Below, piece after piece: positions 54,552-64,000 of a stretch of DNA of 64,000 bases. The stretch is from contig NC_086026.1 in the NCBI RefSeq assembly GCF_036323735.1, positions 49,630,039 to 49,694,038 of the forward strand, read 5' to 3'. Position numbers and translations under genes: made by a program. Source of the stretch: Rattus norvegicus. Its lineage: Eukaryota; Chordata; Mammalia; Rodentia; Muridae. The notes under the pieces were generated by a model. It searched no databases. It was not told the origin of the DNA and saw only the letters and a list, made by a program, of their open reading frames with translations. The first letter of the stretch is position 1. The number at the start of each line of letters is the position of its first letter.

Positions 54552-54878
54552 TGTCTTAGTCAGGGTTTACTCCTGAGAACAGACACCACGACCAAGGCAA
54601 GTCTTATAAAGGACAACATTTAATTGGGGCTGGCTCTTACAGGTTCGGAGGTTCAGTCCATTATCATCAAGGCAGGAACAGGGCAGCAACCAGACAGGCA
54701 TGGTACAGGAGTAGCTGAGAATTCTACATCTTCATCTGAAGGCTGCTAGGAGAAGACTGACTTCCAGGCAGCTAGGGTGAGGGTCTTAAGCCCACGCTTA
54801 CAGTGACACACCTACTCCAACAAGGCCACGCCTTCTAATAGTGCCACTCCCTGGGCCAAGCATATTCAAACTATGATA
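54552..54878 (-). mobile_element. MT-type MaLR solo LTR
   Basis: Reversed MT order: TGTCTTAGTCAGGGTTTACT, 'aaggcaggaacagggcagca', 'ggcatggtacaggagtagct' and 'gtgccactccctgggccaag', ending 'tcaaactatgata'. Confidence 0.95.
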
Positions 54879-55239
54879 CCTCACAACTTTCAGTTCAGAC
54901 AAACACTCTGATGCTGTGGTTCCCTAATCTAAAAGAAGAGGTCAAGATGCTTTTCCATATGTTTCCTATCTTGGGAGTGAAGACTACACACAAGTACCAT
55001 GTGTCTGCTCTGTACAACACCCTAGCTTCTCTCCAACAAAAATCCTTAAACTGTATCCCCAGCTGCCATGTTTTAAAGACATGCACATTACTTGATTCTA
55101 ATTAACCTACATACATACCGTGTTTCTAGTCAATGACACCTAACTACCATTCAGAACTTCAAAACAGCGTCAAATAACACTTCTCGACCACAACAGATTG
55201 GGAAAATTCAAAGAAATGTAGCATGGGTTGTCTTGTGTT
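54879..55239. other. Single-copy stretch, nothing recognised
   Basis: No repeat or exon signal was recognised. Confidence 0.4.
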
Positions 55240-55690
55240 GTAGTTTACATATGAAATGTCTCCTGAGGCCCATGTTTTGAACACTTCCTTCCCGGCCATT
55301 GTTATTATTTGGCGAAGTGGTGGGTTCTTTAGGATAAGAAACTCAGGGAGAGGAAGTAGGCTAATAGAGGCAGGTCTGGGCAGACTATATGTTCCTAATC
55401 ACTTCCTGTTGTCTTTTCTGGCTGCATCAATTGGAGACTGTTTTAAAAAAAATACCTTCCTAATTCCTTGTTCATCCTGGCTTCTGACCCAAGGGGTCCC
55501 AAGTATGACCGAATGGGGTATTTTATCATTGCTTTGGTTTGGGTTTTAGTTGTTTGGTTTTCGAAGAGTCAAAACTCTGGTTTGCAAATGACTGAGTCCC
55601 ACTCTATTAAAATAGACCTTTGTCTCTTTCACTCTGCTAATAAGTGTTTGCCAAGCAGACTAGATTCACTGATTTGAATCATTTGCTAAT
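55240..55690 (+). mobile_element. Possible old MaLR-like LTR
   Basis: 'gtttacatatgaaatgtctc' followed by 'ggcccatgttttgaacactt' and 'ttctttaggataagaaactc' recalls the 5' part of mammalian MaLR LTRs. It is diverged; the family and ends are uncertain. Confidence 0.35.
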
Positions 55691-55857
55691 TTCTGTGGTG
55701 TAAACACTTCCGCCATGGCTGGTTTCTCATGTCCCTGAAATTAGCATTGGGAAATGACAAACATAATCAGCTCTCACAGGCTGACATTAGTCTACCACAG
55801 GACACAAATATGCCCAGAGTGCTTCCTATAACCTTCTAAAGCAGCTTTTCAAAACAA

Positions 55858-56012
55858 ACAACCAGGTAGGCACAGTGGCACATGACTTTAATTCTAACAG
55901 ACAGAGTCAAGCGGCAATCTGTGAGTTCAAGGCCAGCCTGGTCTACGTAGTGAGTTCCGGGATATCCAGAGCTACTTAATGAAACCTTGTCTGCAAAACA
56001 AAACAACAATGA
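55858..56012 (+). mobile_element. B1 SINE
   Basis: 'aggtaggcacagtggcacat', 'gagttcaaggccagcctggt' and 'ctacgtagtgagttccggga'. Confidence 0.92.
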
Positions 56013-56067
56013 AACAATGAGTAAAGCAGCTTGAGACATGCCTCTTTCCAGGCTCAAATCACCTTTT

Positions 56068-56242
56068 AAATTATATTTTTATTTATTTTGCCTATGTCAC
56101 AAAGTACTTTTGTGTGGCAGACAAGTGGAGGTCAGAGGGTTGACTTGCCCTTGAGTGAGTCCTAGGGCCATGTGAGTCCCAGGGATAGAACTCAGGTCAC
56201 CAGGCGTGGCAGCAAGTGTCTGAGCCATCAAGGCACCTCAAG
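56068..56242 (-). mobile_element. B3 SINE
   Basis: 'gacaagtggaggtcagaggg', 'gatagaactcaggtcaccag' and 'gtgtctgagccatcaaggca' in reversed order. Confidence 0.82.
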
Positions 56243-56382
56243 GGAGGCTGTATGTGATTAATACATGCTATTTGCATATGTGAAAATATTAAGATGTAGA
56301 AACATTATATGTTATATTTTAAAACAATATATAATGTCTTGGCTTGCTTTCTCCTTTTCTGTCTTTCTTCGTATGGAGAGGG

Positions 56383-56562
56383 AAGATTTATTTTATTTTT
56401 TAATTATACGCATGTATGTAAAGTGCAGGCGTCCTTGTAGGCCAGAGGCACTGAATTATCCTGGAGCTGGACTTACAGGCAGTTTTGAGTCACTTGTTGA
56501 AAGTGCTGGGACCGGAACTTGGGTCCTCTGCTTAGCCACTAAGCAATCTCTTCAGCCCAAGC
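56383..56562 (-). mobile_element. B3A/B2-type SINE
   Basis: 'ggaagatttattttattttt', 'gaccggaacttgggtcctct' and 'actaagcaatctcttcagcc'. Confidence 0.8.
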
Positions 56563-57261
56563 CTTACTACCTTGCTTTTTGAGACACAATACCTGAAAGG
56601 TTCCATGAGGCCAAGGACATCCCGACACTTTTAACCCTACTGCCTCCTTCTCCCATGTGCTATCACGATTAACCCAATGTTAAATTTTAAAAAGTAAAGA
56701 AATATACATTGATCTATATATTTTAAAGAAGAAAAAGACTTCAGGGGGGATGTATGATAAAATGGTTGATAAATGTAAGATAAAATGGTTGTGTGCACTA
56801 GAAAATAAGGGCTGCGACACAAAACTTCTGCCCCTGCGTTCTCTGTCCTTTTGCTCTGAGCCCACTACTGTATTGGGATCCAGTGTTTACCCTGGAGCTT
56901 CACAAAGCAGGACGCAGAAATGACCTCACTGACTGAACTCTGGACAGATCTGATCTCGGGTTAAGGACAGGGGACTCTGAGAGACCTGAACACTCATCCT
57001 GCTAACTGAGTCAGCAGAAGCGAGAATATCTAGAAGTCAAACACAGCAGAAGCCTTGACGCATGTTAAGTGACCACTGTGAGATAGTTTGCCAGGTGTCA
57101 TAGACACTGAGGTCACTTGACCACGTATGTAAAAAAGAATCTTACACTTAAGAACAGATGTGTCTCAACAGCCTGTTGGGAGGGGGGGGAAACCAGAAAA
57201 ACCAAACCTACAGACAAACCAATGAGGGAAGAACAATGAATCAGGTCAGAGCAGGACTTAC
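56563..57261. other. Single-copy stretch, nothing recognised
   Basis: A G9-type run at about 57181. No exon or repeat was recognised. Confidence 0.4.
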
Positions 57262-57310
57262 GCCAGATCCGTGGCTTCTATGACTTCTAGGAGGCCAGTG
57301 AAGGCTTGGC
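57262..57310 (-). CDS. Candidate internal coding exon E (49 nt)
   Basis: Minus strand: a pyrimidine-rich acceptor (cttccttttgggttctag|GCC at 57310) and donor ATCTGGC|GTAAGTCC at 57262. In phase 1 it reads QAFTGLLEVIEATDL and leaves at phase 2, completing an Ala with the first base of exon A. An alternative acceptor at about 57336 would extend it. It is short, so an open frame by chance is easy; its weight comes mainly from fitting exon A. Confidence 0.27.
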
Positions 57311-57737
57311 CTAGAACCCAAAAGGAAGTCTGGAGACCACAGAGGCCAGTGTCGTTCCAGAGAGGCACGAGGACAAGACTCACAAGAGCCAGGCCAGCTG
57401 CAGGATTCTTGTGCCCTGCTGGCTGGCCTCTTCCCACAGACGAGCATGGGAAACAGTTCCAGCTGCGTGCCAACTTCATTCCACCGCCAGCAACACTCAG
57501 GAACTGACTTAGGAGCCAGCCTGGAGTCAACTGGCAGCTGACTCTCCCAGAGCAAGACTGACCTACTGTGAGATCATTGCAGCAGAGACCGGAGACTCCG
57601 CTTCCCTCTCAGCTGACCCAAGACCACACCCTGTTAACAAAGCCAGTTCTCACCATTGCTGTTGAAACTTCCAAACAGTGACTTTGTTACCTACTGCAGG
57701 TGTCCCTCTGACTTAACCTCTGAAAAGTTTTAAAACA
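57311..57737. other. Single-copy, GC-moderate stretch
   Basis: Minus-strand open frames of 90-104 codons continue through 57555 but without start or splice support. Confidence 0.35.
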
Positions 57738-58068
57738 TGAGGCTAGGGAGACGATTCAGTCAATTAATTAAATGCTTGCATGGCAAGTGTACAGACCTGA
57801 GTTCAGGTCCCCAGCACCCACATAAAAGCCATGTAATCTCTGCACTGAGGAGGCAGAGGCATGAGGATCCCTAGGGCTTGCTGGCTAGCCGATCGAGTCA
57901 AATCAATAAATTTCGAGTTCAATGACAGACTATCTAAAGAAAGAAGAAAAATGGTGAAGTATCGTAGAGAAAGATACCTGATATTATCTGTGTCCTCTAC
58001 ATGCACACACATGTGCACCAGCATTTGCACCCAGGAACGCATTCATTCACATACAACACACACACACT
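57738..58068 (+). mobile_element. B4 SINE, full length
   Basis: 'aggctagggagacgattcag', 'gagttcaggtccccagcacc', 'cttgctggctagccgatcga', 'tcgagttcaatgacagacta' and a CA-rich end. Confidence 0.88.
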
Positions 58069-58628
58069 AAGGCTGAATATATAGGAATCACGAAAGGTCA
58101 CAAGGTCTGAGAGATTTTAAGAGCTTTGAACTCTGCCATAAAATGTAAGGACACATGAACCCAAAAGAGGACCTGTTAAGGTACCTACAAAGAAGGATCG
58201 GTTCTTGGGACCTAGTAGAGGACAAGGAAGTAAGAGGGTGACACATAAACCTTGTCACAATTTGTCCCAGGGACCACTGACCTCGAGGACAAACACCCCC
58301 CTCAGCTCCCTGCTTCTCCATCTCTGACCCACCCCGCCATTCTTCATTTGCCCTCAGCCCCCGGGGAAAAAAAACTGGCTTATAGGGAAACGGTTACCCC
58401 AGTTTCCAATTGGAAGTAACCTAACCAGTCCTAACCAAGAACTCTGATCACGTTCTAACTGATGTGCGGCCCTCAGGGCCCGGAAAGAAATAGCATCACG
58501 AACTAGTCCTGAAGGCAGATGGACAGAGGCACAGCTGACTTGTCCTCTCAGCCACATTCTACACAAGACAAGATAGCCTATATTCCCTGTGAAGCACCTG
58601 AGGGATGGGGATGGGGGGGGGACTGTGG
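58069..58628. other. Single-copy stretch
   Basis: A G10 run near 58612. No exon or repeat family was recognised. Confidence 0.4.
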
Positions 58629-58700
58629 TAGGTTATTGAGACAGGGTCTCGGTTTGCGGCCCTGGCTGGTCGGGAACTCATGCACGCCATGCCTCAGACT
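58629..58700 (-). mobile_element. B1 fragment
   Basis: 'gagacagggtctcggtttgc' then 'ggccctggctggtcgggaac' is the reversed 3' part of a B1. Confidence 0.7.
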
Positions 58701-58757
58701 CTCAGTCTTGCCCCACCTTATCCTGTTCTAGTCAAGAATTTTTGGTAACTTTTGCTT

Positions 58758-58928
58758 TATGGTTTTTTTTTTCTTTTTGAGAGGGGGTTTGTCTTGAAAC
58801 AAGTTCTGCATATGTACCACAGGCAGGACTTGAACTGACTATGTAGACCACACTGTCTCTGAATTCCTGAACCTCCTACTTCCACTTCACAAATGCTGGG
58901 ATTATTGGTGTGTAACATCATGTTTGGG
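58758..58928 (-). mobile_element. B1-type SINE, diverged
   Basis: 'gagagggggtttgtcttgaa', 'actatgtagaccacactgtc' and 'acaaatgctgggattattgg'. Confidence 0.75.
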
Positions 58929-59242
58929 TCACTTTGAAAGTTCTCCCCCCCTGCCCCCTTTCAATAAATAAATAAACTATATATATATGTATATGCACAG
59001 GGGTGTATATGTTCATGCCACGTGCATCTGGATGGCCCCGCTTTGACAATTTTCTAATAATATCATGCATGTTACTAACATGAACATGGCAGGTATTAAG
59101 TAATTCAGAACATTGAATAAAAGCAAACAGAAGTTGAAACACCCACAGAGCTCTTGTTTAGGCTTTGAATAATTTAGTGGAGTATACACATACACAATGT
59201 CACACTCCTACCACATGTCCAACCAATCCTTTCTTCTCCTTC

Positions 59243-59345
59243 TGATTTTTGAGACGGGTCTCAGGTGTAGCTCAGACTGCCCTGGGACCCACTTTGCAAA
59301 CCAGGCTGGTTTCAAGTCCCTTCAGTCCTGCCTCTGGACCCCAAT
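59243..59345 (-). mobile_element. B1 fragment
   Basis: 'tttttgagacgggtctcagg', 'aaaccaggctggtttcaagt' and 'tcctgcctctgga'. Confidence 0.7.
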
Positions 59346-59507
59346 TGTTGTGACTGATGCTGTTCCCTGCCCCATCCCCCCTTTCACATGGTGGTCTATA
59401 CACGGAAGAAAGATGAGAGGCAAGCATTGGAAGGACCAGAGATTGAGCAAAGGGACAAGATGCGATCTGAAGAGCCTGCCGTCCACGGTCTAAATCTGAA
59501 CATTCAA

Positions 59508-59640
59508 GGCTGGCTATGGTGGCTCAAACTTGCAATCTCAGCAAAGACAGAGGAAGCAGGAGGAAGGAAGGCTGTGGAATTAGTGCAGACCAGACTACAA
59601 AGTGAGTCTCCGTCTCAAGAGACAATCACAATTTTTTTTA
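59508..59640 (+). mobile_element. B1-type SINE
   Basis: 'ggctggctatggtggctcaa', 'acttgcaatctcagcaaaga' and 'caaagtgagtctccgtctca'. Confidence 0.78.
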
Positions 59641-59799
59641 AAAACGGGAATTTAAATCTAAAAGATAACTATGAAAAAACAAACAAACCAAAAGCATCTG
59701 TCATTACAGGAGAGAAAAAGTAACACATATAGACATTTTTTCACATATAATTTCCTCTAAAGTCAGGGGTTGGAATGGGAGTAGGTTGGTTTTCTTGTT

Positions 59800-59928
59800 G
59801 CTTTGGTTTTTGAGACAATGTTTCACGTTGTCTAAACTGGCCTCAAATCCACCAGTCCTAAACCTATGCGCTTGCCTACGCCTCCCAGTGCTGAAATTCC
59901 AGGCTTGTGGCACCATGCCAAGCTAAAC
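59800..59928 (-). mobile_element. B1-type SINE
   Basis: 'ttttgagacaatgtttcacg', 'taaactggcctcaaatccac' and 'cagtgctgaaattccaggct'. Confidence 0.78.
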
Positions 59929-60530
59929 GTCATTACTTAAAGGAAATGATATTCTCTCATTGAAATTCAAGTTCTATTCTCTTTTCCTTGATGTTTTTGC
60001 ATTAAGAATCCTGGAGCCAAACAGTCCAGTCTTCCTTATGCAAGTGACCTTCCCTGAATGTCCCTTACTCAACCTCCCCTTCCTGCTCATGCTTTTCAAC
60101 ATCCAAAGCCAGTTAGGCAACTGCACTGTAGGGCTTAAGCCCACCTTGCAGTGCTGCCAAAATACTCCATGGTAGGTCGGCCATGCTAAGAGGAGTGAGG
60201 TGTTCCTTCCCAGGCATCACTGACTGGGGAGATCTGATTCACCGTTAAAGGAAAATTCCAAGGGCCTAAGAGTCTCAGAAGACTATCCATCCCAGACAGC
60301 ATTTCCTAGCCAGAAGTATCTCTGTGCAGCTTAGAATACTCCGCCTCTGCAGACATGTCCACAGGTGAAAATGAGACATGTCTCTACCATTCAAAAGGTC
60401 AAAGGTCCCCTTCTTCTGTCGTAGCTGCTGGTCACTCAGCCTGGGGAGAGTGACAAGCATCAAGAAAGTTGAGAACTTTTCATTGCTTATCTAGGCTACT
60501 GTCATCCTGCTTCCAACTCATTCTCCTTCC
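59929..60530. other. Single-copy stretch, nothing recognised
   Basis: No repeat or exon signal was recognised. Confidence 0.4.
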
Positions 60531-60702
60531 TTAAGATGGGTCTTTACCATACAGCCTTTGGCTGGATTCGAACTCTCCATCTGACTGCCTCAGACACATA
60601 CCATCAGCTCTTCTTTTATGTTTTTAAAAAGTATCTGTTATCTATGTTTGATAGTGCCAGGATCTGAAGGCACAATCTAGGGAAGTGCTCACCACTAGCA
60701 AT

Positions 60703-60703
<1 letters not shown>
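60531..60703 (-). mobile_element. Degraded B1 and ID pieces
   Basis: 'tacagcctttggctggattc' resembles a reversed B1 middle; 'atagtgccaggatctgaagg' with 'ctagggaagtgctcacca' resembles a reversed ID. Confidence 0.4.

Positions 60704-60757
<54 letters not shown>
60704..60757. repeat. (CA)27 microsatellite
   Basis: A pure CA tract; the Cys-Val frames are artefacts. Confidence 0.97.
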
Positions 60758-60759
<2 letters not shown>

Positions 60760-61199
60760 GTGCATTTTCTTCTCTTGGTGGCCATAGTTAGAAGGACGAT
60801 GCAATGGGCAGTGTCTGTTCCTGCCTGACTGACGGAGAATCTCACTTGGATGAGAGACAAGTCGATTCTGTGGTGAGCAGGCGCTTCCCGAGTGCAGACA
60901 GTTGTGCAGTGGGCTCATCCCATCATCTTTCATGCACTGAGGTCATCACCACCTTTCTTCTGTGACCCTGTTCCTGTGGCAGCTGGTTCCACCCAGCTGT
61001 GCCTATTTCCTTTCTGCGTCTTCCCACCCTTGCCAGCCCCTCTACCGCTTGACACACACCGTAATCTTATCAAAGACAAACGCCTAGCGGCCTCTTACCC
61101 TGATTGTTCCTGACACTTCCAGAGAATTTAAAATGACTCCTCCCATGAGAGAAATAACCACAACAAGAAGTATTCCACCCTAAGTGTAATTTCAGTGGT
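60758..61199. other. Single-copy stretch, nothing recognised
   Basis: No repeat or exon was recognised. Confidence 0.4.
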
Positions 61200-61270
61200 A
61201 CCTAATGAATTCGACAACCATGTATGGTTGCCCCACTATATGCCAGGTGGCCACAGGGGAGGACATAAAG
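61200..61270 (-). mobile_element. Possible L2 tail fragment
   Basis: 'cactatatgccaggtggcca' recalls the reversed L2/MIR end. Short and diverged. Confidence 0.35.
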
Positions 61271-61284
61271 GGTTAAATAGTTGA

Positions 61285-61390
61285 GCATAATGATTCATGC
61301 CTCCGATTGCAGCACTCAGGAGACTGAGACAGGAGGATTGCTGAGAGAGTTCAAGGCCAGTTGGGTTTTAGAGGAAGACCTTGTCTCAAA

Positions 61391-61396
<6 letters not shown>
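61285..61396 (+). mobile_element. B1-type SINE
   Basis: 'gagcataatgattcatgcct', 'gagactgagacaggaggatt' and 'aggaagaccttgtctcaaaa' running into GA. Confidence 0.82.

Positions 61397-61431
<35 letters not shown>
61397..61431. repeat. (GA)17 microsatellite
   Basis: A GA tract grown in the B1 tail. Confidence 0.96.
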
Positions 61432-61435
<4 letters not shown>

Positions 61436-61464
61436 AAAGACAAGATAACACATTTAGAGGGTTG

Positions 61465-61531
61465 AGGCCAGGGATGTAGTTCAGCAGCAGATACTTAATT
61501 AAAGTGTGTAAGACTGGTTTGATACTTACCA
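61465..61531 (+). mobile_element. ID-like SINE
   Basis: 'ggccagggatgtagttcagc' then 'actggtttgatacttacc' and a CA tail (61532-61580). Confidence 0.65.
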
Positions 61532-61983
61532 ACACACACACACAACACGCACATGCACACGTGCGCACACACACACAAAGAATGAAGCACACATTCTTTC
61601 CTTGGGTGATCTGCTCTCTGGTGAAGACAGCCATTGGTTGATACACACAGCAGATAGAGCTGCATGGACGGTGGGGCTGGGAAGCAGGTCATCGAGGCTC
61701 AGCATCCCATGAGGGAAGGACATGTAAGAACCACGTGAAGAAACACACGGAGCTTGAAAGGAGGAAGCATCTGACTGACATTTCAAACTCCACTGCATTT
61801 TTACCAGGCAAACTGCATTCCAGACAGAGGGACCAGCACTTTGCTTGAAGGAGGTGCAGGCTCAGTCAAACGCCACAAGCTCCACATGGCCAGAAATGAA
61901 GGCAGGGGTGGGGATGCTGGAGAACGAAGAGGACCGCTGTGGAATGCTAACTGCTGGCCATGGTGTGGTCACTGCAACTGCAA

Positions 61984-62027
61984 ACATGATGCAGCTGTGG
62001 CAACCTGCACAAGATCTGCACTTGAGC
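61984..62027. repeat. 44-bp direct repeat, copy 1
   Basis: ACATGATGCAGCTGTGG to TCTGCACTTGAGC; it matches 62402-62445 at 43 of 44 positions. Confidence 0.97.
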
Positions 62028-62331
62028 ACTGTCTCGCTCTGTCTCTCTGTCTCTGTCTCTCTCTGTCTCTGTGTGTGTGTCTGTGTCTGTCTGTCTCTGT
62101 GTCTCTGTGTCTCTCTGTCTCTGTCTCTCTCTGTCTCTGTGTGTGTGTGTCTGTGTCTGTCTGTCTCTGTGTCTCTCTGTCTCTGTCTCTCTCTGTCTCT
62201 GTGTGTGTGTGCGTGTCTGTGTGTCTGTCTCTGTCTCTGTCTCTGTCTGTGTGTGTGTGTCTGTGTCTGTGTGTCTGTCTCTGTCTCTGTCTCTCTGTCA
62301 CTCTCTGTCTCTCTCTGTCTCTGTCTGTCTG

Positions 62332-62380
<49 letters not shown>

Positions 62381-62401
62381 AACACATACACCATTGTGTA
62401 T
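62028..62401. repeat. TCTG/TC/TG minisatellite-like tract ending in CA
   Basis: Repeating words CTCTGTCTCTGTCTCTCT, then GTGTGTGTGTCTGTG, with an irregular 60-80 bp higher-order period, then (TC)n and (CA)n. The 100-230 codon open frames here are artefacts. Confidence 0.96.
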
Positions 62402-62445
62402 ACATGATGCAGCTGTGGCTACCTGCACAAGATCTGCACTTGAGC
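62402..62445. repeat. 44-bp direct repeat, copy 2
   Basis: Second copy, 418 bp after the first, differing at one position (caacc versus ctacc). Confidence 0.97.
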
Positions 62446-62454
62446 TCACAGGCA

Positions 62455-62508
<54 letters not shown>

Positions 62509-62520
62509 TACACATGCGTG
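62446..62520. repeat. (CA)n microsatellite
   Basis: A CA tract with a CATATACATA end. Confidence 0.96.
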
Positions 62521-63584
62521 TATGTGTTAAGGCAAGGAGAAGGACTAGTTGAGAAAAGAGGAGTAAGTGGGAGTAAAATAGGGATAAGAAAGGTTAATCG
62601 TGATGAATACAATCATGATACACTACTATATATGTATACAATTGTCAACATTTAATCAAGAGAAAGAAGTCGAGGCTGCCCTGTGTCCTCTGCTTTCTGG
62701 CTCTTGGGACACCTTTATCTCCTTTACTCATCCCACCTGAGCACAATGCAAAAGCAATGTAGTCAGACAAGCAATTAATACCCAAGGACTGGCTAATTCC
62801 TGCCACCTTCATCAAGTCTCCAGCAAGTCCCTAGTGAACATTGTACCTTGGAATAAGAACAAGAAAAATGCCAAAATGGGTTAAGGAAAGATACCAGGGA
62901 CTTCTAACTGGGTTCTACATAGCAAACACACGCACAAGGCTCGAGTCTTGCATTCAGCAACGCCCATCTGTGAATACAAGACAACAGTATACATGAATCC
63001 ATGAAAACAGAATATGAACAGAATACACGAAAGCCAGTAAAGCCCAGGGAACAGCAGCAGCAGGGCTGGGCCCAGGCCAGACTCTGTCATCCAGTCTGTA
63101 AAACACAGAGCAGGTACACCCCCTTTCCGAGCCTGAGGTGACCCACGTGTAAAATGGAGAGTGTGACAGGTGGTCATGTAAGACTCGTCTAGTCTTAAAA
63201 GAGTCGTGAGCCTAAGTGGAGAAATCTTTAAGGAAGATTTCCAAACGCAAATGGAAGACACGCAGATAGGCAGACACAGGAAAGGCAAGATGTGTGAAGG
63301 AACCAAGGAGGTAGATGGGCAGTGGCCAGAGAGTGAAGAGAAGAGAGCAGCTGGAGAACAAATGTGGTTCACAGACCAGCAAGGCCACACACAGGCCCAC
63401 AGACAGACCTGCGGCTTCCTGGCTCGCTTCTGAGTTCTCTCTCTCTCGTTCCTGTTTCCTCCGTCTGTCTCTTCCCAGCTTGTCATTTTACAGCGGTCTG
63501 TACTTCTGTCAATACAGCCGAGAGCCACACGCATCAGCCGGAAGGAGCATAACGGATGACTGCACTTGTCTCTCTGTTTATTTT
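62521..63584. other. Single-copy stretch, nothing recognised
   Basis: The minus-strand frame of 217 codons at 62881-63534 has no coding signature I recognise and no promoter or splice support. It is left as unassigned. Confidence 0.4.
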
Positions 63585-63778
63585 GAAATTTAGTTTCAGT
63601 GTTTTTAATTATGTGTAGCTGTGTATGTCAGCATGGACATGCACATGTACCTGTGGAGGTCAGGAGAGGGCCTGAAGCTGGAGTTATAGACTGTGTGGGC
63701 TGCCCTGAGGAGACTGGAAGTCAAACTCAGTTCCTCTGGAAGAACAGCAAGTGCTCTTAACCACCAAGCCAGGCCCTT
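63585..63778 (-). mobile_element. B3-type SINE
   Basis: 'catgtacctgtggaggtcag', 'agtcaaactcagttcctctg' and 'tgctcttaaccaccaagcca' in reversed order. Confidence 0.85.
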
Positions 63779-63808
63779 CTAACTCTTTCCATTTGAGAAC
63801 AGGAAACC

Positions 63809-64000
63809 TGTCTTACTTAGGGTTTTATTGCTCTGAAGAGACATGGCAACTCTTATAACAAAAACCAGTTTAATTAGGGCCGTCTTACAATCCGGGAGTT
63901 TAGTCCATTATCATCATGGCGAGAAGCACAACAGTATGTAGGCAGGCATGATGCTGGAGAGGTACCTCAGAATTCTACACCAGGGACTGGCAGGCCGCAG
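63809..64000 (-). mobile_element. MT/MaLR-type LTR, cut by the window end
   Basis: It starts TGTCTTACTTAGGGTTTTAT with 'gagtttagtccattatcatc' and 'ggcaggcatgatgctggaga'. It is related to the other MT LTRs but more diverged. Confidence 0.8.

Noticed and set aside
61841..62655. Long open frames on both strands (up to 235 codons)
   Set aside because: They are translations of TC/TG/CA repeats; residue content is only Ser, Leu, Cys, Val, Thr and His.
62881..63534. 217-codon minus-strand open frame in unique DNA
   Set aside because: It is the longest non-repeat frame, but it has no recognisable domain, no promoter or splice context and unremarkable composition.

Overview
The window looks like a stretch of a rodent, almost certainly mouse (Mus), nuclear genome. 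SINEs of the B1, B2, B3, B4 and ID types occur on both strands throughout. Long CA, GA and GATA microsatellites are common, there are four MT-type MaLR LTRs, and older mammalian MIR, L2 and MER5-like relics survive between them. No bacterial-style genes, CRISPR arrays, tRNA or rRNA genes are visible. Almost every long open frame is a translated microsatellite or SINE. Repeat edges were placed by eye against remembered consensus sequences and may be off by 10-20 bases.

Layout. 1-9.7 kb: mostly single-copy DNA with B4, B2 and MIR copies, a G-quadruplex run at 4.68 kb, and two splice-flanked exon candidates on the minus strand (5.8 and 7.1 kb). 9.7-20 kb: a large pyrimidine-rich/CA tract, B1 copies, a MaLR LTR and a local duplication at 18.0/18.7 kb. 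20-24 kb: a GC-richer block with a small CpG cluster, a CCAAT box and splice-donor signals, the best candidate promoter region. 25.0-26.0 kb: a GATA (Bkm-like) array with higher-order structure, held between two SINEs. 27-34 kb: mainly unique, with a perfect ZNF143-type site at 28.1 kb, a CpG-enriched element at 31.4-31.8 kb and a candidate exon at 33.4 kb. 34-48 kb: dense SINEs; a MER5-like element carrying a nested B2; an L1 3' fragment; candidate exons at 39.6-39.9 and 45.3 kb; and two close, oppositely oriented CTCF motifs at 46.7-46.8 kb. 48-64 kb: three MT LTRs, many B1/B3/B4 copies, one plus-strand and one minus-strand exon candidate, and a TC/TG/CA tract at 62 kb flanked by 44-bp direct repeats.

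Gene model. The best reading is that most of the window is intron of a minus-strand gene. Five minus-strand candidates (57262-57310, 45284-45361, 33448-33519, 21903-21946, 5825-5889) have usable splice sites and can be joined in order with matching reading phase. The 45.3 kb exon is the most convincing. I do not recognise the protein. Chance splice-site pairs are common in this much DNA and other joinings are possible, so each exon is offered as a candidate, not a confirmed gene.
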